This document shows, in pieces, positions 1 to 38,000 of a stretch of DNA of 64,000 nucleotides. Origin of the DNA: Liolophura sinensis (Eukaryota > Mollusca > Polyplacophora > Chitonida > Chitonidae). The position numbers were made by a program, and so were the translations under genes. The stretch's first letter is position 1; every line of letters begins with the position of its first letter. The notes below the pieces were generated by a model. It was not told where the DNA came from. It made no database searches and saw nothing but the letters and a program-made list of their open reading frames with translations. The stretch spans positions 2,179,501-2,243,500 of the forward strand of contig NC_088303.1 of the NCBI RefSeq assembly GCF_032854445.1, written 5' to 3'.

Positions 1-23636
<23,636 letters not shown>

Positions 23637-23719
23637 TCATTACACATGCTAACACAAAGACGATTATGGATGTGCATGGACAGATTAACAGTTCTTCCTT
23701 TATAATTATGCTAGTTAGG

Positions 23720-23725
23720 AATAAA
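23720..23725 (+). terminator. Polyadenylation signal of SPG7
   Basis: AATAAA 84 bases after the SPG7 stop codon. It is the first such hexamer downstream and would give a short 3' UTR. A further AATAAA near 24700 could serve a longer form. Position-based inference only. Confidence 0.6.
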
Positions 23726-24079
23726 GCATTGCTTTTATGATGTGTATGAGTTGCCTCTGGTTTGTACAATTCCAATTCCCAAAAAGGTAGCCATGGATAT
23801 TTTCCCACAAATTGATCTTCATCTTTTCATTAGCCTGTGCATTGTTTTGTCATCCATCCATCAATTTATTGGGGAGTGGGTCGAGGGCTAAGAGATGCAG
23901 ATGCTGGACTTTCAGATGAGGTGTTAGTTTTATCCCAGCCTCAGACAAGGAATCGCCTGTATTACCCAGGCTGTTTTCACCGTTGTCGAAACCTTGATGT
24001 CAGTGAGCGATCGTTAGGGGATCATACAGGACCTTCATTGTAGATCAGTTGAAATCCATATCTGTGACATGTGCGTGTA

Positions 24080-24240
24080 TACTCCATGTTGGAAAGTTTG
24101 TCAAGTACTTGTCCAAGGCCGGTGGTTTACTCCAGGTACTCCAGTTTGCTCTCTATGAACCCATGAAATGTACTGCTGGTGTACAGGAGACAATTTCTTG
24201 AATATATCATTAAATGCCAATCAAATAATTACAAGAAATA
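24080..24240 (+). mobile_element. Diverged SINE
   Basis: Follows the plan of the window's SINEs (GGAAAGTTTGTCAAGTACTT, GGCCGGTGGTTTACTCCAGG, then TCTTGAATATATCATTAAAT and GCCAATCAAATAATT), with many changes. Similar copies lie at about 27945-28075 and 54820-54965. Confidence 0.6.
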
Positions 24241-24495
24241 ATTAATGATTGTTTTCTGTATGATTTGCATCCAGGAATTCCATTGTTACGTGTAAACAGT
24301 GCTCACTTGTTTTTTTTTATTACTGTACATGTACTGCCTTGATATGAAGTGATCAAGATCAAACATTTTGATATGAACAAAAGACGGATCTTGTCCAAGG
24401 CATTTGCATACTTCTTGGCTAGTGACTGAGTATGTTGTGTGGCTTAAAATGTCAGTCAGTTTATGACTTCTGTTGCAGAATTTTTGGATACACCT

Positions 24496-24585
24496 ATTTC
24501 TCTTTTGCCTGCACTATTTCTCTTTTGCTTGCACTATTTCTCTTTTGCTTGCACTATTTCTCTTTTGCTTGCACTATTTCTCCTT
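24496..24585 (+). repeat. Short tandem repeat, 20-bp unit, about 4-5 copies
   Basis: TTTCTCTTTTGCTTGCACTA repeated with one variant (GCCTGCACTA in the first copy). Confidence 0.9.
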
Positions 24586-24856
24586 CTCTTTTTTGGACAG
24601 TTGAAAGAAGGCATTTCCTATATAAATTTAAGCTGATTGCAGATTCTGGATTTACTCTTTTACGACCTTTTTGTACAGCAATATGAAGATGATACCTTTG
24701 AAAATAAAAATGAACATTGTAATGTATTATGAAATCATCATGAGACTTTTCTTTTTGTTATCATAGGGCATGTACATTGGATGAAAATATTAACTGCTTT
24801 GACACTGTTTAACTGATTTCCCAGAATAAGCCTTGGCTAAAGTCAGAAACACACAC

Positions 24857-25045
24857 ACAGGAGGTTGGGCAGCTCCTAGCTCCTCTAATATGGTGGACAC
24901 TAGATTCAGCAATTACATACTACTGCACCAAGCTGGTCAGAACTGCTTGGCATGTCAGTGCATTATTAGATTTGGTTACGCCAGACTTAAAGACCCTGGC
25001 ATCATTTAAAGACTGGAATAGAGTCGGCATTAAAATGTGAACAAA
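24857..25045 (+). repeat. Dispersed repeat D, copy 1
   Basis: Shares CTCCTCTAATAT, GACACTAGATT, CATACTACTGCACC, CTGGTCAGAACTGCTTGGCA and GACTTAAAGAC with 26306-26500 in the same orientation. The two copies flank the first WRNIP1 exon. No coding content or tRNA-like head seen; family unknown to me. Confidence 0.8.
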
Positions 25046-25496
25046 GAAAATCAGTTTTGACCATATTAGTGAACATCATAAGGTCTTTGTCTTATGAATG
25101 CGCTTATTCACCATCCCCATATTGAAAACTGTTTGAAGTTTTGGCTGAAAGTAAACAAGGAATTAGTTTCCGCTCGATCTGTTGCCTTGCTGATTAGAAA
25201 GCGTGAAGTTTGCTATGTCTTCTTACCAAAGTGTGTGCATCAAAATATTGCATCTGTAGGCCTATGTTCACGGTATAGAAATACATGAAACATTACAAAT
25301 ACTTTAATGAGCTACATATGAGACAACAAAATAACTTTCGTTCTTTGTGTTCGTCATTTGAAGGCGAAGAAACAATCACAATGATAGACTAGAAGGAAAC
25401 GCAGATACTAGTTTATTTTAGGGGAAACAAGTAAGTTGCATTGGCAGAGTTGCCTCCCTTAATACTCTTTCCTGTCTGGAGGTAAATGTGAATGTC

Positions 25497-26081
25497 ATGG
25501 CGGGTAATGGTCAGTGCCCGATTTGTGGGAAAACTTTTCCCGTGAGTCTTCTGAATTCGCATGCAAATGCGTGTTTGGGTGACAGTGACGAGACGCCGCC
25601 ATCCACTGATTCGTTGGATATAGCTGTCATGTCTGTTAGTCAGGCAGTCAGTCTGTCAAACAAGCGGAAATCTGATGACAAATTGGCGTGGGGTAAAATC
25701 TTTTCCCAAGCTAAACGAAGTAAACTGGATGCCACGATCTCTCGACCACAGACATTTTGCAGTTCTTCAGGTTGTGAGTCGACATCAGAGACAGTCATAG
25801 GAAAATCATCACCCGCAGAAAAACTTTCATATCCCATTTCACCTGAAAACATGGCGTTTGTAAAGAAAACTGATCGCAATAATGACACAGATAGTGGAAG
25901 TTCCGGAATCAGAAGCGTCAAAATGCAGTTCGCTCCCCTTCCTGAGAGAATGCGACCTGTAACACTTGAGGAATATGTGGGCCAAGAACAGGCTGTTGGA
26001 AAGCGGAGCTTACTTCGGTCTATACTTAAAACAGCATCTATACCTTCATTGATGTTCTGGGGTCCCCCTGGCTGTGGAAAG
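25497..26081 (+). CDS. WRNIP1: WRNIP1 exon 1: UBZ finger, linker, P-loop
   Basis: 195 codons. Starts [16 protein letters not shown], has the CxxC...HxxxC finger, a linker with S/K-rich segments, then [18 protein letters not shown] and [12 protein letters not shown]. The donor AAAG|GTATTT falls directly after the P-loop lysine, so the Walker A motif is divided between exons 1 and 2. Confidence 0.96.
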
Positions 26082-29000
26082 GTATTTCGTTTCTGAACTT
26101 TCTGCAGACTTCAAGTTCCCAAAATGGGCCCCAATTTTTGTGAAGTTCAAGTGGGATAGGAGTATCGGGACAAGCCAGAGAGGTCATAGTAATCAACTGT
26201 TTTCTGAAACTCAATGAAATATTCAACACGGGTGAATGGCAGCAAACCATAACTGTACGAGCGCCAGTTCAAATATACAAAAGCCATTCAGGGTTAGGTT
26301 GTAATATACACCAACAGGAGGTCTGGCAGACCTGGCTCCTCTAATATAGTTGACACTAGATTTAGTAATTGCATACTACTGCACCTAGCTGGTCAGAACT
26401 GCTTGGCATGTCAGTGCATCATTGGATGTAGTTACCGCAGACTTAAAGACTGGAAGACCCTGGCATCATACAAAGGCTAGAATAGAGAAGGATTTTAATG
26501 GCCACAACTGGAAACTATTGTGTGTAAATCCATACTATGGAATGAAAATTATTTAGTTAAGCAGAAAGAGCACATTTCAGGCTATTCAGAAATAATTAAT
26601 ATTTTGGGGTTTGGTTTATTTTCAGCCTATTTCAGGTATGTTTCTTGGACCAGACTAGAGAAGAAAGGGACTGTAAATGCTTGGACAAATTGGAAATAAA
26701 CCAGTCAAAGTGGCTCCCAAGGGGAGCACTCTCATCACATTCTTCTTTGTCCTGTCCCATAAATAGGCCAGGACATAAACTAGATCATGACATGTTGCGT
26801 GTATATCTTCCTAGTAACTTGGATTGTACTATTTCTAAATCAGTTTCATTCATGCTTCTCAATAGAACAGTTACTGCTGTGTATGAGTCCTAGAAGGATT
26901 CTGGTCTGTGACTTCGTTTTTAGGCTTGCCAGATAAACCTAATAATTAATTTAGAGGCCGAGGAAGCTTTGCATGAGTTGTTTTGATCATTAAATGTTAT
27001 ATCCAGGTTGTTGTGTACAAATGTACGCTGCAAGAGCAAACCAGAATGATTGATACATGGAAATTTTATTTTCAAAGAATCAGCATATTATGATTTTCTA
27101 CTTTATTCTTGTTGAGTTCAGAAAAGATAATGGGTTTTTATGTTTCAGACGACTCTAGCAAAGATTATTGCCAATCACTGCAAGCAGCATTCCAATACCA
27201 AATTTGTACAGCTGTCAGCAGCGTCAGTCGGCGTGGCTGATGTCAGGAACACCATCAAAACTGCTAAAACTGATCAGACAATGTTCAAGCGAAAAACAAT
27301 TTTGTTTTTGGATGAAATCCACAGGTTTAATAAATTGCAACAGGTAAGACTGGTTTTATATTTGAAATCAAATTTCTTGGATGTGCTAGATAGAGTCCTC
27401 AGAATCATAGGTTCATTTGACAGAGTGTTTGTTTTTTGAGAGAAAGCTAGTTATCATGAAGGACTATCACAAAACAAAGTAGCTTCCCCTCGTCTGTTAT
27501 AATCAAACCCAGGTTGGGTCATACCAAAGACATTAAAAAATGGAACTTGTTTGGGCCTCACTTGGTGCTCAGCACTGAAAGGATTGATCAAGGAAACAGG
27601 GCTGGTGGGCCGGTGTCAATATAATGTGACTGGGTGGGGTGTCATGTCTGGTATCTTCGGCATGATACTTTGGTGGCGACAGCACTTTGGTGGCATGGAC
27701 TTTCCCTGCCACAAGAAGACACAGTATATGTACACCTACAGACGCCTCATCGTCATATGATTGAAAAATTGTTAATCACAACGTTGAACCCCAAGCATTC
27801 ATTCATTCATTCATTTAATCTGTTATATTGGATAGTCACAGGCAATTTGCCGATATCCCGGCTGTCACTGTTTCTGTGGACTCGATGACAAACAGTTGAC
27901 ACAATCATGTGGTTGTTCGTAGCCTAGCTTGAGTACCACTTGTTTTGTACCAATATGGTGTGCATATATCTATGTAATATGTGGGAAAATTTATCAGGAA
28001 CTTGCCAAAGGATGGTGGTTTTTCCTGGTTCTTTCAGCCATAAAACTGGTTGCAATAAGCAAAAAAGTATGGCGCTAGAACAATTTCAAAATTAACTAGA
28101 ATGGATCTGCGAACAGCAGATCCTAGGCCGGGATTCCGGATCAGATCGTTGACGTTTTTACCACCCAGTAATACATGTCCCTTGTAACAGCAAGTTTATG
28201 TAAATGTGCCGAATGTGGTAAGTCTGCCTTAGGACATTCCTTCAAAACGCGTATGTCCTGTGTTTGTTGACACAGATCAAAGATTTTTATCACACATAGA
28301 GTACATGTGTAGCGCTTTGCACTCAGTGATTTTCAGCTTTACAGTTGTAACGGCTTTCTCTCACCAGACCTCCAAATATGGTGAAAAATTGCGCTTTTTC
28401 GCGTTTTGATCGCAATTTGCAGCAAAACTGTACGTCGCCATCAAGAAATAAGTCCAGATTCATGATCAGGATGTCAAACTACGTCGGGTAGCATGCTTAC
28501 AATGTTCGTGTGTTTGTCCTAGTCGCAAATGCATTTGAAATGCATCATATAACATGGGGACGTCAAAGTGCCAAATACAGCAAATCGGCCTTTGGACAAT
28601 ATTTGAAGCACTGCAACACCCACATTTATTGACACACTTCCATGATTTTCCGCACGCCTACAGTACCCATATAGCCCTTTGTACTCCGTCATTATCAGCT
28701 CCACAGCTGCAGCAGTTTTGTGTCACGTGACCTCCAAATATGGGCGAAAATTGCACCTTTTCGCACTTTCATAGCAATTGGCGACAAAACTGTGCGTCGG
28801 AGAAAGGAAAAAACCACCAGATTCGTCATCAGAACATCCAACTACGCCTAGCACCCTACTTAAAACCTTGAAATTCACAACATTTTTATCACCTGACAAA
28901 TTGGCTAGGCTGGGATCGAACTCTGACATGACTGACAGGCGTCAGCGGTAAGAGAAAAGAAAGACAGAAGAAAAATCAAAGTTTGTACTTTCATGTCTCA

Positions 29001-32000
29001 GTCCACGACCTGCCATGAACAGACTCACAGCTTTACTGATATCTAGGGCGTTGTTAGAAAGTCAACACCTGGACCACAGCACATGGCGATGTCTGTCAAT
29101 CACATTGGCCTGGTTAGCGTATAGTAAAGAAGATAAGGCCTGCGCAAAATAAAGCTAACTTTTACAGGTCCACATCGTTTGCTGTTGTAGTTAGAATTCT
29201 ACGCCATCTGATAGAGCACTGTATAGTTAAATGTCATCCTACAACCGTTTCGGGAGTTCACAGACAGTGTAGCCGAAAGCATCAGGTCAAATACTGTAAA
29301 CCCAGTCCAGTCCCCATCTAACTCCATGTTAAAGCAATAGGATTCCCATCTTTTTCTAAACAAAAAACGGTGTTGTCATTTAAACGCTTCTAGCGAAAAA
29401 AACTTTTGATCGGAGCTCAAATCTGTTGGCGAATGCTCGAAAGAGCATGTCTTATGCTACTATTTGGTGCAGGTTGCACATTTCTAGCTCCCATAGTTCT
29501 CGAGTTACAGGTCATTGAAGTTACGTAACTTTTTTTTAGTTTTTTTGCTTATATCTCAAAAAGTTACACAGATATGCAAAAAAAAAAAAGCAGATTCGAA
29601 ATCAGCAGCTCAAGATACATCAGAATACGTTGAGAACAATTGACATTTCAGAACTTTTTGTGACGTCACAACTTCAACCAGTGGCGAACTTCCAGAGTTT
29701 TAACCTGAAGTGAACCATTTTTGCAAACTTTTTTAACTTATGACCTTCTGGCTGCATGTCAAATTTGAAAACAATCGGTTCAGTAGTTCTCGAGAAGAAG
29801 ATTTTTAAAGGTTTTATACAAAATTCAATATGGCGGCCGAACCACGTGACATAGAAAAAAAATGGAGAAGTTGTCCCGAGATATTCACCGCCAGAATATA
29901 TGAGCAAAATTTGGGACTTCTATGTTGAATGGTGTAGAAGTTTCCTTGCGAACAAAATCGGTGAAAAAAAAAAAATAAATAATAAGAAGAAGAAGAAAAA
30001 ACAGAACAATTACAATAGGGATCCCATTCAGGAAGAACGGGATCCCTAATAAAACATCAGATTGTTATAAAAGACCTAGACTGTTAGCACATCATTGATG
30101 TAAAACACTGTGCACTGTGATACATGGATTTGGAGGGATATTATTGCAGTTCAAATGCTTGACCAGGCATCTTCAGCGCCATTACTTCACTAGTTGTTGT
30201 TTCATTGGCTTTTCATACATTTTGTTAAATGATGTTAAATGATGTTTGTTAAAGTAGTTTTCTTGGACTCCTTGGCTTTCTAAGGAATCAGTTACATAGT
30301 GGTCGTACATCTGTCAGTATCATCACTATCAGACTTGTCCAGCCTTCATCTGACTTCATCTGGCCTTCAGCCTTAAATATGAAAATAAATTTATTGTGCA
30401 TCTGAAATGGAGAAATGCAGAATTTCTCATCCGGGTAAAAGGATTCCCCCATGCAAGATCAAGGCGCATTCTCTCAGCATATTTATTGCGACGCTCCAGG
30501 ATGGAGAGTTTAGTGTTTTTGCTGTCCCTAGCAGATTATAACATTGCACTTAAGGAAAGCGCACAATGTCTTTAGCCAAGGAAAACAGAGATTGCATGTA
30601 GGGTAGTGGAGGTGAACTGTACCTGTGCCTTGTGAGAGCAGGGGAGGTAACTTGGAACTTAATACAAAACCATGGAGATTAAAGGAGAAAACAATTGTGT
30701 ATTAATATTCATTCTAGTAAGTTTAGAATTTTAATCTACAGGCTGTATTTTTGTCAGTCTCAGACTTTATGTGGCATTTTTTTTTTTGTTATTTATACTG
30801 TTTCTATCAGGATGCGCTGTTGCCCCATGTGGAAGATGGCACAATAACACTGATTGGGGCCACCACAGAAAACCCTTCCTTTTATGTCAACTCTGCTCTG
30901 CTAAGTCGAAGTCGAGTGATTGTGTTGGAAAAGTTGTCCAGTGAAAGTTTGGAGCGTATCCTGCTTCGTGCAGTAGAGAGACTGGATGTAATGATCAAGG
31001 ATACGGGGACAGCTGATCAGGAGAGTAACAGGTATGCTCATGTATTGGGCCTAAAATTTCCCCCATGACGAAGTTGCAAGTTTTGTCTGATTAAGAGTTC
31101 TCTTGATCCTGAAAAGTTGTTTGAAGTTTGTTTGGAAAGTCATATTCTACTGGCAAAATGTAAGTAAGTAAATGTAATTAACATATGCCATACAGTCTAA
31201 TTTCCAGGACAGTATCAATGAGCAACATTTGCCATACAGTCTAATTTCCAGGACAATGTTAGTGAGTAACATGTGTCATGCAGTCTCATTTCCAGAACAG
31301 TGTCATTGAGTAACATATGTTATGCAGTCTTATTTCCAGGACAGTGTCAATGAGTAACATATGTTATGCAGTCTCATTTCCAGGACAATGTCATTGAGTA
31401 ACATATGTTATGCAGTCTCATTTCCAGAACAGTGTCATTGAGTAACATATGTTATGCAGTCTAATTTCCAGGACAGTGTCAATAAGTAACATATGTTATG
31501 AAGTCTCATTTCCAGGACAATGTCATTGAGTAACATATGTTATGCAGTCTCATTTCCAGGACAATGTCATTGAGTAACATATGTTATGCAGTCTAATTTC
31601 CAGAACAGTGTCAATGAGTAACATATGTTATGCAGTCTAATTTCCAGGACAGTGTCAATGAGTAACATATGTTATGCAGTCTAATTTCCAGGACAATGTT
31701 ATTGAGTAACATATGTTATGCAGTCTAATTTCCAGAACAGTGTCAATGAGTAACATATGTTATGCAGTCTAATTTCCAGGACAGTGTCAATGAGTAACAT
31801 ATGTTATGCAGTCTCATTTCCAGGACAGTGTCAATAAATAACATATGTCATGAAGTCTAATTTCCAGGACAGTGTCATTGAGTAACATGTGTCATGCAGT
31901 CTCATTTCCAGAACAGTGTCATTGAGTAACATATGTTATGCAGTCTCATTTCCAGGACAGTGTCAATGAGTAACATATGTTATGCAGTCTAATTTCCAGG

Positions 32001-35000
32001 ACAGTGTCAATAAGTAACATATGTTATGCAGTCTCATTTCCAGGACAGTGTCAATGAGTAACATATGTTATGCAGTCTAATTTCCAGGACAGTGTCAATA
32101 AGTAACATATGTCATGAAGTCTAATTTCCAGGACAATGTCATTGAGTAACATATGTTATGCAGTCTAATTTCCAGGACAGTGTCAATAAATAACATATGT
32201 CATGAAGTCTAATTTCCAGGACAATGTCATTGAGTAACATATGTTATGCAGTCTAATTTCCAGGACAGTATCAATGAGCAATATTTGCCATACAGTCTAA
32301 TTTCCAGGACAATGTTAGTGGGTAACATGTGTCATGCAGTCTCATTTCCAGAACAGTGTCATTGAGTAACATATGTTATGCAGTCTCATTTCCAGGACAG
32401 TGTCAATGAGTAACATATGTTATGCAGTCTAATTTCCAGGACGGTGTCAATAAATAACATATGTCATGAAGTCTAATTTCCAGGACAATGTCATTGAGTA
32501 ACATATGTTATGCAGTCTAATTTCCAGGACAGTATCAATGAGCAATATTTGCCATACAGTCTAATTTCCAGGACAATGTTAGTGGGTAACATGTGTCATG
32601 CAGTCTCATTTCCAGAACAGTGTCATTGAGTAACATATGTTATGCAGTCTCATTTCCAGGACAGTGTCAATGAGTAACATATGTTATGCAGTCTAATTTC
32701 CAGGACAGTGTCAATAAATAACATATGTCATGAAGTCTAATTTCCAGGACAATGTCATTGAGTAACATATGTTATGCAGTCTAATTTCCAGGACAGTGTC
32801 AATAAATAACATATGTCATGAAGTCTAATTTCCAGGACAATGTCATTGAGTAACATATGTTATGCAGTCTAATTTCCAGGACAGTGTCAATAAATAACAT
32901 ATGTCATGAAGTCTAATTTCCAGGACAATGTCATTGAGTAACATATGTTATGCAGTCTAATTTCCAGGACAGTGTCAATAAATAACATATGTCATGAAGT
33001 CTAATTTCCAGGACAGTGTCAATGAGTAACATATGTTATGCAGTCTAATTTCCAGGACAGTGTCAATGAGTAACATATGTTATGCAGTCTCATTTCCAGG
33101 ACAGTGTCAATAAGTAACATATGCCATACAGTCTAATTTCCAGGACAATGTCATTGAGTAACATATGTCATGAAGTCTAATTTCCAGGACAGTGTCAATG
33201 AGTAACATATGTTATGCAGTCTCATTTCCAGGACAGTGTCAATAAGTAACATATGCCATACAGTCTAATTTCCAGGACAATGTCATTGAGTAACATATGT
33301 TATGCAGTCTAATTTCCAGGACAGTATCAATAAGTAACATATGTCATGAAGTCTAATTTCCAGGACAGTATCAATGAGTAACATATGTTATGCAGCCTAA
33401 TTTCCAGGACAATGTCATTGAGTAACATATGTTATGCAGTCTCATTTCCAGGACAGTGTCAATAAGTAACATATGCCATACAGTCTAATTTCCAGGACAA
33501 TGTCATTGAGTAACATATGTTATGCAGTCTAATTTCCAGGACAGTATCAATAAGTAACATATGTCATGAAGTCTAATTTCCAGGACAGTATCAATGAGTA
33601 ACATATGTTATGCAGCCTAATTTCCAGAACAGTGTCATTGAGTAACATATGTTATGCAGTCTCATTTCCAGGACAGTGTCAATGAGTAACATATGTTATG
33701 CAGTCTAATTTCCAGGACGGTGTCAATAAATAACATATGTCATGAAGTCTAATTTCCAGGACAATGTCATTGAGTAACATATGTTATGCAGTCTAATTTC
33801 CAGGACAATGTCATTGAGTAACATATGTTATGCAGTCTAATTTTCAGGACAATGTCATTGAGTAACATATGTCATGAAGTCTCATTTCCAGGACAATGTC
33901 ATTGAGTAACATGTGTCATGAAGTCTCATTTCCAGGACGGTGTCAATAAATAACATATGTCATGAAGTCTAATTTCCAGGACAATGTCATTGAGTAACAT
34001 TTGTCATACAGTCTAATTTTCAGGACAATGTCAGTGATAAACATTTGCCATGCAGCCTTAAATGTAGCTAAAAATTCAATGTGCAGGTTTTCTATTGTCA
34101 TGTAAACATTTTTTCTGAAGAAAATGTCGTGATGTTAACCTGTCATTCTTGTATTGCCGAATATGTTGGTTAATTCTCATTTCTTCTTTAATTTTTTTTA
34201 AACATTTTTTTGTTTTATATTTTCCGAACAGCTCTTCATTGTGGATTGAGAAGGAAGCTATCACTGCTCTGGCTAAGCTCTGTGACGGAGATGCAAGAGC
34301 AGCTTTGAACAGTCTAGATTTGGCAGTTCAGTCATGTATAGGGGGCACTTCGCAGGTGAAAGGTCAGAGTACTGCCAAGGTGTCTGGAGGGTCGGGAAGA
34401 GAGGTGATCACTGTGGAGCAGATTAAAGAAAGTTTACAGAGATCACATATACTGTATGACAAGACTGGTAAGCAAGAAGGCATTGTACTCTAAGCTGTGT
34501 GTCCCATCAAATAATCACATGCAGCATTGTGCTGTCAGCCATGTGTCCTATCAAATAATCACATGCAGTATTGTACTCTCAGCCATTTGTCCTATCAAAT
34601 AATCACATGCAGCATTGTACTTTCAGCTGTGTGTCCCATCAAATAATCACATGCAGCATTGTACTCTACCCCATTTGTCCTATCAAATAAACACATGCAG
34701 CATTGTTCTCTGGGCCATGTGTCCTATCAAATAATCACATGCAGTATTGTACTCTCAGCCATATGTCCTATCAAATAATCACATGCAGCATTGTGCTCTC
34801 AGCCATGTGTCCTATCAAATAGTCACATGCAGCATTGTTCTCTGGGCCCTGTGTCCTATGAAATAATCACATGCAGTATTGTACTCTCAGCCACTTGTCC
34901 TATCAAATAATCACATGCAGCATTGTACTCTCAGCCATGTGTCCTATCAAATAATCACATGGAGCATTGTACTCTACCCCATTTGTCCTATCAAATAATC

Positions 35001-38000
35001 ACATGCAGCATTGTAGTCTCAGCCATGTTTCCTATCAAATAGTTACATGCAGCATTGTGCTCTGGGCCATTTGTCCTATCAAATAGTCACATGCAGCATT
35101 GTACTGTCAGCCATTTGTCCTATCAAATAATCACATGCAGTATTGTGCTCTCAGCCCTGTGTCCTATCAAATAATCACATGCAGCATTGTACTCTCAGCC
35201 ATGTTTCCTATCAAATAGTTACATGCAGGATTGTGCTCTGGGCCATTTGTTCTATCAGATAATCACATGCAGCATTGTGCTCTGGGCCATTTGTCCTATC
35301 AAATAATTACATGCAGCATTGTACTCTGGGCCATTTGTCCTATCAAATAGTCACATGCAACATTGTATTCTCAGCCATTTGTCCTATCAAATAATCACAT
35401 GCAGCATTGTGCTCTCAGTCATGTGTCCTATCAAATAATCACATGCAGCATTGTACTCTCAGTCATGTGTCCTGTAAAATAGTCACATGCAGCATTGTAC
35501 TCTCAGCTGTGTGTCCTATCAAATAATCACATGTAGTATTGTACTCTCAGCTGTGTGTCCTATCAAATAATCACATGCAGCATTGTACTCTACCCCATGT
35601 GTCCTATCAAAAAGTCACATGCAGCATTGTTCTCTGGGCCCTGTGTCCTATCAAATAATCACATGGAGCATTGTACTCTCGGCCATTTGTCCTATCAAAT
35701 AATCACATGGAGCATTGTGCTCTCAGCCATGTGTCCTATCAAATAATCACATGCAGCATTGTGCTCTTAGCCTGTGTCCTATCAAATAATCACATGAAGT
35801 ATTGTACTCTCAGCCATTTGTCCTATCAAATAATCACATGCAGCATTGTGCTCTCAGCCATCAAATAATCACATGCAGCATTGTATTCTCAGCCATGTGT
35901 CCTATCAAATAATTACATGCAGTATTGTGCTCTCAGCCATGTGTCCTATCAAATAACTACATGCAGTATTGTGCTCGCAGCTGTGTGTCCTATCAAATAA
36001 TCACATGCAGTATTGTGCTCTCAGCTGTGTGTCCTATCAAATAATCACATGCAGCATTGTGCTCTCAGCCATGTGTCCTATCAAATAGTCACATGCAGCA
36101 TTGTTCTCTGGGCCCTGTGTCCTATGAAATAATCACATGCAGTATTGTACTCTCAGCCACGTGTCCTATCAAATAATCACATGCAGCATTGTACTCTCAG
36201 CCATGTGTCCTATCAAATAATCACATGGAGCATTGTACTCTACCCCATTTGTCCTATCAAATAATCACATGCAGCATTGTGCTCTCAGCCATGTTTCCTA
36301 TCAAATAGTCACATGCAGCATTGTGCTCTGGGCCATTTGTCCTATCAAATAAACACATGCAGCATTGTGCTCTTAGCCATGTGTCCTATCAAATAATCAC
36401 ATGCAGTATTGTACTCTCAGCCATTTGTCCTATCAAATAATCACATGCAGTATTGTACTCTCAGCCATTTGTCCTATCAAATAATCACATGCAGCATTGT
36501 GCTCTTAGCCATGTGTCCTATCAAATAATCACATGCAGTATTGTACTCTTAGCCATGTGTCCTATCAAATAATCACATGCAGCATTGTGCTCTCAACCAT
36601 GTGTCCTATCAAATAATCACATGCAGTATTGTACTCTCAGCCATGTGTCCTATCAAATAATTACATGCAGTATTGTGCTCTCAGCCCTGTGTCCTATCAA
36701 ATAATCACATGCAGTATTGTGCTCGCAGCTGTGTGTCCTATCAAATAATCACATGCAGTATTGTGCTCTCAGCTGTGTGTCCTATCAAATAATCACATGC
36801 AGCATTGTACTCTCAGCCATTTGTCCTATCAAATAATGACATACAGCATTGTACTCTCAGCCATGTGTCCTATCAAATAATCACATGTAGCATTGTACTC
36901 TCAGCCATTTTTCCTATCAAATAGTCACATGAAGTATTGTACTATCAGCCATTTTCCCTATCAAATAATCACATGCAGCATTGTACTCTGGGCCATTTGT
37001 CCTGTCAAATAATCACATGCAGCATTGTACTCTCAGCCATTTGTCCTGTCAAATAATCACATGCAGCATTGTACTCTGGGCCATTTGTCCTATCAAATAA
37101 TCATATGCAGCATTGTACTCTCAGCCATGTGTCCTATCAAATAAACACATGCAGCATTGTACTCTCAGCCATGTGTCCTATCAAATAAACACATGGAGCA
37201 TTGTGCTCTCAGCCATTTGTCCTATCAGATGGTCACATGCAGCATTGTACTCTCAGCTGTGTGTCCTATCAAATAATCACATGCAGCATTGTACTATCAG
37301 CCATGTGTCCTATCAAATAATCACATGCAGTATTGTACTCTCAGCCATTTGTCCTATCAAATGATCACATGCAGCATTGTACTCTCAGCCATGTGTCCTA
37401 TCAAATAAACACATGCAGCATTGTGCTCTCAGCCATTTGTCCTATCAGATGGTCACATGCAGTATTGTGCTCTCAGCCATTTGTCCTATCAAATAATCAC
37501 ATGCAGCATTGTGCTCTCAGCCATGTGTCCTATCAAATAATCACATGCAGCATTGTACTCTCAGCCATTTGTCCTATCAAATAATCACATGGAGCATTGT
37601 ACTCTCAACCATGTGTCCTATCAAATAAATACATGCAGCATTGTACTCTCAACCATGTGTCCTATCAAATAATCACATGCAGTATTGTACTCTCAGCCAT
37701 TTGTCCTATCAAATAATCACATGCAGCATTGTACTCTCAGCCATTTTTCCTATCAAATAATCACATGCAGCATTGTACTCTCAGCCATGTGTCCTATCAA
37801 ATAATCACATGCAGCATTGTACTCTCAGCCATGTGTCCTATCAAGTAATCACATGCAGTATTGTACTCTCAGCCATTTGTCCTATCAAATAATCACATGC
37901 AGCATTGTGCTCTCAACCATGTGTCCTATCAAATAAATACATGCAACATTGTGCTCTCAGCCATTTGTCCTATCAGATGGTCACATGCAGTATTGTACTC

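Larger units (their letters stand above)
23637..25496. other. Intergenic region between SPG7 and WRNIP1
   Basis: Holds the SPG7 3' UTR and polyadenylation signal, a diverged SINE (24080-24240), a short 20-bp tandem repeat (24496-24585), a dispersed repeat copy (24857-25045) and the presumed WRNIP1 promoter. Both flanking genes point right. I see no TATA box close to the WRNIP1 start and no CpG-rich island. Confidence 0.6.
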
